Origin: an uncultured Clostridia bacterium
GTDB taxonomy: Bacteria; Bacillota; Clostridia; TANB77; CAG-508
Reading direction: 5' to 3'
Assembly (NCBI GenBank): GCA_947642355.1
Contig: CANRSD010000021.1
Span: 1 to 33,327 of the forward strand
Length of the DNA: 33,327 nucleotides
Shown: piece by piece, positions 1 to 5,987 of the stretch
Layout of the letters: each line of letters opens with the position of its first letter
Position numbering within the stretch: position 1 is the stretch's first letter
Program-made: the position numbers and the translations under genes
The notes under the pieces: model-generated
Seen by the model: the letters and a program-made list of their open reading frames with translations, nothing else
What the model was told of the DNA's origin: nothing
The model's database searches: none

Positions 1-245
1 CTTCTTCTTTCATTATGTCTTCATAATTATCCATTTTTAAATCTGCATATATTAAGTTTGCTTCTTCTTCTACTCCTGAGATATTCGTTCTTTGTTTTGC
101 TGTTTTTGATTTCTTTATTACACTATTATCTCCCATTAACAAATTTATTGTTATTCCTGCTAATATTAATAGTACTATTATTGTTATTATCAGTGCTATT
201 AGTGTTATCCCGCTTATCTTTCTTTAATTTATTTTTTATATGCAT
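1..245 (-). CDS. Type IV prepilin-like protein, partial at left edge, needs a +1 shift
   Basis: N-terminal part of a prepilin-like surface protein. ATG at 245 follows a strong Shine-Dalgarno AAGGAGGAG. The first 11 codons give the basic leader MHIKNKLKKDK. Codon 12 is CGG and the frame then closes. Skipping its C (position 212) gives GITLIALIITIIVLLILAG, the classic prepilin cleavage site followed by the hydrophobic pilin helix, then an open frame to the window edge. Type IV prepilins are processed at the Gly by a prepilin peptidase and assembled into pili or pseudopili. The cleaved Gly is exactly the residue made by the shift. A one-base indel a little upstream (in the TTAAAG run) would also restore the frame, so this site is slightly less certain than the other CGG sites. 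The C-terminus is outside the window. Confidence 0.75.
210..212 (-). other. CGG +1 frameshift site 1 (prepilin)
   Basis: Reading is AAG CGG GAT in the incoming frame and AAG C GGG ATA in the outgoing frame. Skipping the C at 212 yields the Gly at the prepilin cleavage site. Without the shift the frame runs into polar sequence and stops after about 26 more codons. Confidence 0.65.
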
Positions 246-331
246 TACTCCTCCTTATCCTTTGTAAAAAAATTTTATTTTAGTTTAATCAATTTTTATT
301 CTTATTATGCTTTTTTCTACTATTTAATCTC

Positions 332-360
332 ACTATATCACTAAAAATTTTATTATTCAA
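332..360 (-). promoter_or_regulatory. Sigma-A promoter of the prepilin gene
   Basis: On the minus strand TTGAAT (355-360) and TATAGT (332-337) are separated by 17 bases. The start codon at 245 lies about 80 bases downstream, giving a moderately long leader. Confidence 0.6.
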
Positions 361-437
361 GTTTTTGCTTGACTTTTATCATGTATCAATATTTATAAAT
401 TAATAGTATAACCCAAGTCACTCCTAAGACTACTATG

Positions 438-463
438 TATAAGTTATCCTGAAATAACTTATA
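438..463. repeat. Inverted repeat in accessory intergenic region
   Basis: Perfect 10-base arms TATAAGTTAT / ATAACTTATA around the loop CCTGAA. No U-tract follows on either strand, so a terminator is not supported; an operator or RNA hairpin is possible. The surrounding 361-713 stretch has no gene. It also holds two longer palindromes and a looser inverted pair near 383-396 and 517-530. Confidence 0.5.
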
Positions 464-479
464 ATTCTACACATAAATC

Positions 480-508
480 TTTTCATTAAGTATGATACTT
501 AATGAAAA
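480..508. promoter_or_regulatory. Palindrome, copy 1 of candidate Xre operator
   Basis: Perfect 29-base palindrome: 14-base arms TTTTCATTAAGTAT / ATACTTAATGAAAA around a central G. The same core recurs at 643-679, directly upstream of the Xre-type gene. Two matched copies near a regulator gene suggest operator sites. Confidence 0.6.
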
Positions 509-604
509 ATTAAATAGCTATAAATGTTGATACTACTAAAAATCTCTATTTTTTATTAATTATCTTTTAATTAAAACTTAATATAAGTATTTTCTACGAA
601 ATCA

Positions 605-633
605 TTGACTTTTTTGTTTTTTATTAGTAAATT
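605..633 (+). promoter_or_regulatory. Candidate promoter of the Xre-type gene
   Basis: TTGACT (605-610) and TAAATT (628-633) are spaced by 17 bases. Initiation would fall near 640, so the palindrome at 643-679 would overlap the start of the transcript, a suitable position for autorepression. A TATAAT just downstream at 634-639 has no -35 at a proper distance. Confidence 0.45.
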
Positions 634-642
634 TATAATGTA

Positions 643-679
643 AAAAATTTCATTAAGTATCATACTTAACGAAATTTTT
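643..679. promoter_or_regulatory. Palindrome, copy 2 of candidate Xre operator
   Basis: Arms of 18 bases around a central C with a single mismatch (CATTAAG versus CGTTAAG). The core TTCATTAAGTATNATACTT is shared with copy 1 at 480-508. It ends about 35 bases before the Xre-type gene. Confidence 0.65.
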
Positions 680-713
680 ATATTATTTTAAAATAATATA
701 ATATATAATACTT

Positions 714-1016
714 TTGAAAAGGAGTTTTAAAATAGGTTATATTCGCAAATTAAATAATAATGTCAATATTATTGGTACAAATATAAAAAAAATTCGTAAA
801 CACAAAAAGCTTTCACAACCTGAGCTATGTAAAAAACTTGATTTACTAGGTGTTAACATGTTTATAGCAGACATCTATGAAATAGAAAATAACAAAAGAC
901 TTGTTAAAGATTTTGAAGTCAAAGCATTCTGTATTGCTTTAAATGTAAGTTTAGACGATATTTATGATAACACTAATAAATTATTTGAAATTAGCAATTT
1001 AAACTTTCTTAATTAA
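714..1016 (+). CDS. Xre-family helix-turn-helix regulator
   Basis: About 95-100 residues. IGTNIKKIRKHKKLSQPEL followed by an IYEIENNKR recognition region and LNVSLDDIYD matches the Xre/Cro helix-turn-helix fold of small phage-like or mobile-element regulators. No other domain is visible. The open frame begins with TTG at 714, but the obvious Shine-Dalgarno AAAAGGAG (717-724) lies inside that reading. The only start-like codon at a proper distance behind it is ATA at 732 (spacing 7), which would remove six residues. Two matching palindromes upstream suggest that it binds its own promoter region. It is one of few plus-strand genes here, and lies beside a small gene of foreign composition. Confidence 0.75.
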   Translation: MKRSFKIGYIRKLNNNVNIIGTNIKKIRKHKKLSQPELCKKLDLLGVNMFIADIYEIENNKRLVKDFEVKAFCIALNVSLDDIYDNTNKLFEISNLNFLN

Positions 1017-1090
1017 TAACATCAAATTATAAAATTATTAATAGATACCATAATCATGATATATTATGATTAGATTTAAATATTAAAAAA

Positions 1091-1122
1091 CCATACCCCC
1101 TGTCCTTAAACAAAGAGTATGG
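1091..1122 (-). terminator. Terminator of the Cys-rich small gene
   Basis: On the minus strand CCATAC pairs with GTATGG across a 20-base loop and is followed by TTTTTT. It lies just after the stop of the 1134-1397 gene. The stem is short, so confidence is moderate. Confidence 0.5.
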
Positions 1123-1133
1123 CTTAAAGCTAC

Positions 1134-1397
1134 TTAAAACAGTTGCTTTAACTGGCACATTAAACTGCAACGTACCGTCTGGTTTTTCTGCTTTCTTTTT
1201 ACACTTTCCATAAGCATATGCATACTATGTATCCTTGCTTCGTCTTCAGCTTCTCGTCTAAGCTCCTCACGTTCTTCTGGACTTAGCCGCTCAAGGTACA
1301 TAGAACAGCCTGGACATTTTATCTTACATTTATCACAGGTTGTAACTTCACACGGCTTTGGATTTTCGCAGTCAAAACATCTTTTTGTTTCAAACAT
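1134..1397 (-). CDS. Cys-rich small protein of unknown function
   Basis: 87 residues, not recognised. ATG at 1397 follows AAGGAAGG. The N-terminal third has clustered cysteines (7, 10, 16, 21, 24, 28, 31), suggesting one or two zinc or iron-sulfur sites. A charged helix follows (EEREELRREAEDEA), then a C-terminal pair Cys77/Cys81. Codon use differs from the neighbours (CTG, GAG, CGT, CGA, CGG), which suggests transfer. It contains the only in-frame CGG in the window read as plain arginine (codon 37, 1287-1289). If CGG were shifted +1 here too, translation would end at once (C GGC TAA), leaving a 37-residue Cys-rich peptide. It has its own promoter. Confidence 0.6.
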   Translation of the reverse strand: MFETKRCFDCENPKPCEVTTCDKCKIKCPGCSMYLERLSPEEREELRREAEDEARIHSMHMLMESVKRKQKNQTVRCSLMCQLKQLF

Positions 1398-1437
1398 AAA
1401 AACCTTCCTTTCTTATCACAATTGCAAGCATATTATA

Positions 1438-1466
1438 ATTATATCACATTTTACATAATATCGCAA
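1438..1466 (-). promoter_or_regulatory. Sigma-A promoter of the Cys-rich gene
   Basis: On the minus strand TTGCGA (1461-1466) and TATAAT (1438-1443) are 17 bases apart, about 40 bases before the ATG at 1397. The -35 lies just beyond the stop of the histidine kinase gene. Confidence 0.65.
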
Positions 1467-1469
1467 TTT

Positions 1470-2486
1470 CTACTTAAGTTCCATATATCTATTTTTAGGA
1501 AATGTTATAAAAACATTTGTCCCATCATTTTGTATTGAATCCACTTCTATTCCCAACCCTAACTTATCACATAATTTCTTAGATAAATATAATCCTATAC
1601 CAGTTGACTTTTTATTAATAATTCTTCCATTAGTGCCTGTAAATCCTTTATCAAATACTCTACTTAATTCTTCTTTTTTTATTCCTATTCCATTATCTCC
1701 TATCATAAGAATAACAGCTTCTTTTTTTAGTTTACTTCTAATCTTAATTATCTTATTTTCTTTATCCATATATTTTATGCAATTACCAATAATTTGATTT
1801 AATATAAATATACACCACTTACTATCTGTAAATACATTTTCTTTTATATCTTCTATATCTATTTTTATTTTTTCTTGTATTAATATATTTTTATTTCTTT
1901 TTACAACACTATTTACTATCTCTATTAATTTTGCTTCCTTAATACAATAATCTTTTTCAACAGTATTACTTCTAGCATAAAATAATGCTTGTTCTGTATA
2001 ATTTTCTATTTTATCTAATTCTTCATTTATACTTTTAGTTACTTCTGTTTTATTATTTTCTATTACCATTTTACTTGCAGCAATTGGTAATTTTATTTCA
2101 TGTATCCAAGCTTCTATATAATCTTTATACTCTTCCCCAGAATATTTATATTTTCCTATATTCTCAATCATTGATTTATTAGTTTCACTTAATATTTCTT
2201 TAAATATTTTTCCTTCTATAAAATCTACTTTATTTATTATTTCACAAATTAAATATTTTTGGTCAAGTTGCTCTAAAGTTTTTAATGTATTATCATAAAA
2301 ACTTTTTTTCTTATAAAATTCAATTAAAATTCCAATTGTGTACATTAAAAATATTACTACTGGAATATAAACTATTATAAAAATATTAATATCATATATA
2401 CTTAAAAATAATTCTATTGTAATAACTGCAAAAACAATTAATATTATTTGATATATTTTATCTTTTAAAAAATCTATTAAATTCAT
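1470..2486 (-). CDS. Sensor histidine kinase, BceS-like intramembrane-sensing type
   Basis: 338 residues. Two membrane helices (about 10-31 and 34-56) with almost no extracellular loop, then a short linker, place it with BceS-type kinases that usually sense cell-envelope stress with an ABC transporter. H-box EAWIHEIKLPIAA has the phospho-acceptor His129. N-box NQIIGNCIKY (about 230-239), G1 DNGIGI (264-269) and G2 STGIGLYLSKKL (294-305) show an intact ATP domain. Its regulator is probably the OmpR-type gene at 2938-3600. The two are not adjacent as usual but separated by a 450-base region with a toxin-antitoxin-like locus. No BceAB transporter is in the window. Start ATG at 2486 behind AGAGG. 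Confidence 0.88.
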   Translation of the reverse strand: MNLIDFLKDKIYQIILIVFAVITIELFLSIYDINIFIIVYIPVVIFLMYTIGILIEFYKKKSFYDNTLKTLEQLDQKYLICEIINKVDFIEGKIFKEILSETNKSMIENIGKYKYSGEEYKDYIEAWIHEIKLPIAASKMVIENNKTEVTKSINEELDKIENYTEQALFYARSNTVEKDYCIKEAKLIEIVNSVVKRNKNILIQEKIKIDIEDIKENVFTDSKWCIFILNQIIGNCIKYMDKENKIIKIRSKLKKEAVILMIGDNGIGIKKEELSRVFDKGFTGTNGRIINKKSTGIGLYLSKKLCDKLGLGIEVDSIQNDGTNVFITFPKNRYMELK

Positions 2487-2574
2487 ATTTCCTCTATTCT
2501 TATTAAGATAAATAATTCAATTCCACTAAAATTTATATTAGTTATAAATTTTCATTATTTTCTTTATGTTTTTA

Positions 2575-2603
2575 TTGCTATTCTTATTTATATATTTTAT
2601 AAT
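2575..2603 (+). promoter_or_regulatory. Promoter of the small hydrophobic peptide gene
   Basis: TTGCTA (2575-2580) and perfect TATAAT (2598-2603) are 17 bases apart. Initiation is expected near 2609-2611, which places the first bases of the mRNA in the Shine-Dalgarno-masking stem. Confidence 0.7.
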
Positions 2604-2608
2604 TGTTC

Positions 2609-2641
2609 CCTCCTTTCAAAAGGAAATCTTTAGAAAGGAGG
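2609..2641 (+). promoter_or_regulatory. 5' hairpin that masks the Shine-Dalgarno of the peptide gene
   Basis: CCTCCTTTC (2609-2617) is perfectly complementary to the ribosome binding site GAAAGGAGG (2633-2641). Past an A-A mismatch an inner AAAG/CTTT stem closes a GAAAT loop. The whole Shine-Dalgarno is therefore paired at the very 5' end of the transcript. Locked leaders of this kind are typical of type I toxin mRNAs. Confidence 0.75.
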
Positions 2642-2649
2642 CAAGTTTA

Positions 2650-2739
2650 ATGTTACTCAAAATAATCTTAAAAATTATTGCTATTATAGTTGATATAATT
2701 ATTCTAATATCAGAAATTATTGAAAACTTACATAAATAG
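2650..2739 (+). CDS. 29-residue hydrophobic peptide, probable type I toxin
   Basis: A 29-codon frame, ATG at 2650 to TAG at 2739, encodes MLLKIILKIIAIIVDIIILI followed by SEIIENLHK: one membrane-spanning helix with a charged C-terminal tail. Its Shine-Dalgarno AGAAAGGAGG is strong but buried in a 5' hairpin. The gene has its own sigma-A promoter, a GC-rich terminator, and a convergent antisense promoter on the other strand. Size, hydrophobicity and layout match type I toxins of the Fst/TxpA kind, which damage the membrane when unrestrained. I cannot assign it to a named family. A regulatory membrane peptide acting on the neighbouring kinase is an alternative. Confidence 0.7.
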   Translation: MLLKIILKIIAIIVDIIILISEIIENLHK

Positions 2740-2805
2740 CAAGTACCCCGTGAATTGCACTCACGGGGTTTTTTAATGTTACTCAAAATTATACTTGCTT
2801 AAGCT
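2738..2805 (-). ncRNA. Predicted antisense antitoxin RNA
   Basis: Inferred from a perfect promoter at 2812-2840. Transcription would begin near 2805 and run leftward through the second direct repeat (2772-2789) and the shared hairpin (2746-2768). Its 5' portion would be complementary to 18 bases around the toxin start codon, and its 3' portion to the 3' end of the toxin mRNA. The 3' end is uncertain, because the hairpin has a U-tract only in the plus direction and read-through toward the kinase gene is possible. Confidence 0.6.
2746..2774 (+). terminator. Terminator of the small peptide gene
   Basis: CCCCGTGA / TCACGGGG stem around ATTGCAC followed by TTTTTT. A textbook intrinsic terminator, conspicuously GC-rich for this region, 7 bases after the peptide stop codon. 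Confidence 0.9.
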
Positions 2806-2811
2806 ATATTT

Positions 2812-2840
2812 AGTATAGCATCTATTTCATTGTATGTCAA
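2812..2840 (-). promoter_or_regulatory. Promoter of the predicted antisense RNA
   Basis: On the minus strand consensus TTGACA (2835-2840) and TATACT (2812-2817) are 17 bases apart. It is one of the best sigma-A promoters in the window, yet faces no coding gene until the kinase start 325 bases away. Confidence 0.75.
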
Positions 2841-2937
2841 ATTTTAACTTTTTATCCATTGCATAAACTTTTTGCATGAGACATTATAGCATTCCTGTTT
2901 TAATTATTAAAAATGTATGTTGTTGTTATATAATACA

Positions 2938-3600
2938 CTATATCATATAACCTTGTCCTCTTTTAGTCTTTAAAATATCTTTTAAATGTAACATTTCAAG
3001 TTTATTTCTCAATCTAGTTATATTTACAGTTAAAGTATTATCATCTATAAAACTTTCACTATCCCATAAGTATTCCATTATTTCATCTCTTGATACTATT
3101 TTATCTCTATTTAACACTAAATAATATAATATTTTGAACTCATTTTTAGTTAATTCTATAACTTTATCATCTTTCTCAATTGTACTTTTTGAGATATTTA
3201 AAATAAATTCTTTTACATCTATTTTATTTTGATTATTCATGTTTGTTCTTCTTAACAAAGAAGCAATTTTGGCAAGTAATATTTGAATATTAAATGGTTT
3301 AGTAATATAGTGATCTGCTCCATAATTTATTGATATTAATTCATCTATTTCATTATCTCTACTTGTTACTATAATAATTGGAAGTGATGATTCTTTTCTT
3401 ATTTGCTTACATATATATTCTCCATCTGTATTAGGCAAATTTATATCCAATAACAATAAATCTGGTTTTATCTCTTTTATATCTGAAATTATACTTTCAA
3501 AAGTTTTTAACTCTACTGTTTCATACCCATTATTTTTTAAAAAAATTGCAAGCTCATCTCTTAACTTTTCATCATCTTCTACTATTAATATTTTTGACAT
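2938..3600 (-). CDS. OmpR/PhoB-family response regulator, BceR-like
   Basis: 220 residues. The receiver domain has the acidic pair Asp9/Asp10, phospho-acceptor Asp52 (LLLLDINLP), the Thr79/Ser80 switch position and Lys101 (YITKPF). A C-terminal winged-helix domain (about 125-220) carries the TVNITRLRNKLE recognition helix and the RGQGYMI end. Start ATG at 3600 behind AAGGAGG. The expected partner is the BceS-like kinase at 1470-2486, so this pair probably responds to envelope stress or peptide antibiotics. The target genes are not visible. A weak TATAAT lies upstream at about 3631-3636. Confidence 0.9.
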   Translation of the reverse strand: MSKILIVEDDEKLRDELAIFLKNNGYETVELKTFESIISDIKEIKPDLLLLDINLPNTDGEYICKQIRKESSLPIIIVTSRDNEIDELISINYGADHYITKPFNIQILLAKIASLLRRTNMNNQNKIDVKEFILNISKSTIEKDDKVIELTKNEFKILYYLVLNRDKIVSRDEIMEYLWDSESFIDDNTLTVNITRLRNKLEMLHLKDILKTKRGQGYMI

Positions 3601-3645
3601 AAATAAAATTCCTCCTTTAGCATAAAAATATTATAACATAAAATA

Positions 3646-3676
3646 AACAAAAAAACCTTACGTTTTTGTAAGGTTT
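3646..3676 (-). terminator. Terminator of the amylase/LRR operon
   Basis: On the minus strand AAACCTTAC / GTAAGGTTT around AAAAAC, continuing into a T-run. It lies about 50 bases after the stop of the 3724-5970 gene. Confidence 0.8.
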
Positions 3677-3723
3677 GATAATTTATATTTACATATAGAT
3701 TTGTTTGTCAAAATTATGTATGT

Positions 3724-5970
3724 TTAGTTTTGCCTATCTTCATTATTCCTCTCTTTACTATTAATATTAATTCCATCTTTACCACTTAATATCTTCCTAT
3801 TTATTTCTTGTTTTTCTTTATGTGATAATTCCCAAGATGGAGATGATACATTTTTACTATTGGGTAATAAGTCTTCTTTATATTCTTGAGAACTAGATGT
3901 AAATTCTGGCAGTAATAATCTTTTATTTTTACTAAATATTTGCATTATTTTAGCTTTTATTTTTAATAAAAAACTATTTTTACTTTTTTCAAATGCGTTA
4001 ACAAAATTTAATAAGTCCGCTACCTGTCCTCTATTATAAGTCTCTGGACATCTTTCTTGAAATCCAAACTCAAATTGATGATATATATCAAAATCTCTAT
4101 CTGATAATAAGCAATTTGGTAAATTTCTAACTTTTTTATTTTTAGCTATATCATCATCCCAAGTTATATCTGACTTATAGCAAATTCCATTTAATCTTGA
4201 AACAATCCATTGATGATATTCCCCACCACCTATTCCAGTAATCTTATGAGCCTCAATCTCTTTTTCTCTTAAGCAATTATAAGTTGCATCTACCAGACCT
4301 GCACAAACAGCTTTATTTTTTAAAAGAGCATTCACCATATTTCTACTATCATCAACATTTTCTTTAGCATATTGAGAATATTCATTTTCATTTATCATTC
4401 CATAATCATATCTTATTTTTCTAGCAAGCCTAGTATATATTATCATAAATTTTTGTTCATCTTTAAAATCATCTGGTATATCTGATATTATTTTATGAAT
4501 TTCACCTTTTATTTTTTTATATACATCTGGGGTATAGGTAAAACGATCTGAATAATCACTTTCTCCATTAAAAAAATCTAAAACTGCTATTCCTTTTAGC
4601 TTTCTATTTCTGTTTAAATTCTCTAATTGTTCAACACTTAATACAGATGTATCTTCTATTGTTAATTTATAACCACTATCTTGTATCTTTTTTTCATATG
4701 GTAATAAAAAACCTTCAACTTGGCTTATTCCATTTGATTTAGCACAAACTTCAATATTAGTTTCAAATATTGATTCTGCTCCTTCCATCAATTTATCTAT
4801 TGAGTATAATTTTTTTGAATTTACAGATGCCTTTAAGTTATATTCTCCTTGCTTAGTATTAGTTGTTTCTATATTCTCTCCAGTTTTGTGCATTATAAAA
4901 ATTTTCTTATGTTGTTTTGCTATCTCAGGAGTTAACATTGAAAAATACATATTATCACATTTAAAACATAAATCTATTTCTGAATTAATTCCAGAAATAA
5001 AATCTAAACTTCTAAAATCAATATCACTAAACTCTAAATTTTTCAATGTTTTTGAAAATTTTAAAAATGTATGTAATTCATTTTCATTTATAGAAAATAA
5101 ACTAAGTTGTAATTTATATAAGTTTGTGTAACTTGCAAATAATCTAGGAAAAATATTATAATTCATATTAATATTTGCAAAATATATCCTTTGTAAACTC
5201 TCCTTACAAGGTAATTCTTGTATTATTTGATTATAATTAGCATTACTATTAGCTATTAACTTAATATCTTCTAATTTTTCTAATCTATTAACTATTTCAT
5301 CTGTTAAATTATTTAAATCACTTGATACTATACGTAAACTTTTTAATTTTTCAAGTGGTAGACTATTTAAAAAATCTATTAATTTTTTAGAATCTTTAAT
5401 CATAGATACATCTATTTCTTCCAAATTAGTGTATCTTGACATAATTTCCAATGTTGGCAATTTACTTGTTAATGTTAAACTCTTAATTTTTTCTGGATTA
5501 GAAATATTTCTAAAAAAAGGATCTAAATCTAATCCATCACATTTTTTTATACAAATGCTTTCCAGATTTTCCATTTCTGTTACTTGTTCTAATCTAGATA
5601 ATGTATCATCAGGAGATTTTATATTTATTAAAACTATTTTTTTTAGAACTCTGTAATTTACATTTGGTAATTCTGAAAAATCTATTTCTGAATTATATAT
5701 TCCTAAAATTTCATTTGGAGTTTTAATCATTAAAAGTTCTTCTAATAAATCTTGCGGAATATTAGAAAAAGTTATTTCTTTTGGTTCTTGTATTTCTTTA
5801 AAAATATTACTATAATCTAAAATAATATTGTCTTTTTCTTCTACATCTGTAATTGTTGGAACTTTACTATTATTATTAATATGCAAAGAAAATCCTTCTT
5901 CAGAATTTAGTTCTATTTCATTATTCTTAAATACTCTTTTTAATGTTTTAGATTTTAATTTTAATTTCAT
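3724..5970 (-). CDS. Cytoplasmic leucine-rich-repeat protein with transglutaminase-like Cys protease domain
   Basis: 748 residues, no signal peptide or membrane helix. Residues about 100-340 show irregular leucine-rich repeats (LEQVTEMENLESICI, TNLEEIDVS, LEKLKSLRIV, TNLYKLQL, KTLKNLEF). The C-terminal half (about 480-660) has a transglutaminase/protease-like core with the apparent triad Cys556 (KNKAVCAGLVDATYNCL), His586 (GGEYHQWIVS) and Asp601 (CYKSDITWDD). Members cleave or crosslink proteins, or are inactive. The tail (about 660-748) is basic and polar. Its Shine-Dalgarno (AGGAG) overlaps the end of the amylase gene 17 bases away, so they are co-transcribed. A cytosolic location is unusual for this fold in Firmicutes. 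Substrate and role are unknown; a non-classically exported effector is possible. Confidence 0.7.
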   Translation of the reverse strand: MKLKLKSKTLKRVFKNNEIELNSEEGFSLHINNNSKVPTITDVEEKDNIILDYSNIFKEIQEPKEITFSNIPQDLLEELLMIKTPNEILGIYNSEIDFSELPNVNYRVLKKIVLINIKSPDDTLSRLEQVTEMENLESICIKKCDGLDLDPFFRNISNPEKIKSLTLTSKLPTLEIMSRYTNLEEIDVSMIKDSKKLIDFLNSLPLEKLKSLRIVSSDLNNLTDEIVNRLEKLEDIKLIANSNANYNQIIQELPCKESLQRIYFANINMNYNIFPRLFASYTNLYKLQLSLFSINENELHTFLKFSKTLKNLEFSDIDFRSLDFISGINSEIDLCFKCDNMYFSMLTPEIAKQHKKIFIMHKTGENIETTNTKQGEYNLKASVNSKKLYSIDKLMEGAESIFETNIEVCAKSNGISQVEGFLLPYEKKIQDSGYKLTIEDTSVLSVEQLENLNRNRKLKGIAVLDFFNGESDYSDRFTYTPDVYKKIKGEIHKIISDIPDDFKDEQKFMIIYTRLARKIRYDYGMINENEYSQYAKENVDDSRNMVNALLKNKAVCAGLVDATYNCLREKEIEAHKITGIGGGEYHQWIVSRLNGICYKSDITWDDDIAKNKKVRNLPNCLLSDRDFDIYHQFEFGFQERCPETYNRGQVADLLNFVNAFEKSKNSFLLKIKAKIMQIFSKNKRLLLPEFTSSSQEYKEDLLPNSKNVSSPSWELSHKEKQEINRKILSGKDGININSKERNNEDRQN

Positions 5971-5987
5971 CTTAAGTAACTCCTATT

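Larger units (their letters stand above)
2646..2789. repeat. Direct repeat pair at the peptide start codon and beyond its terminator
   Basis: The 18-base sequence TTTAATGTTACTCAAAAT occurs at 2646-2663, covering the ATG of the peptide gene, and again at 2772-2789, just after its terminator hairpin. An antisense RNA made from the right copy would be complementary to the start-codon region. This matches the direct-repeat logic of par/fst-type antitoxin RNAs. Confidence 0.8.

Noticed and set aside
58-267. Leucine-rich plus-strand open frame
   Set aside because: It is the antisense of the prepilin hydrophobic helix. The minus strand has a strong Shine-Dalgarno, a promoter and the prepilin motif.
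438-463. Intrinsic terminator
   Set aside because: Good stem but no T-run on either strand and no gene ending nearby.
1287-1289. A ninth frameshift site in the Cys-rich gene
   Set aside because: Skipping the C leads at once to TAA and restores no family sequence, while the unshifted frame continues coherently for 50 codons. Recorded as an exception instead.
4886-5131. Plus-strand frames inside the LRR/transglutaminase gene (also 5429-5656 and 5828-6013)
   Set aside because: No Shine-Dalgarno, low-complexity content, fully antisense to a gene with clear domains.
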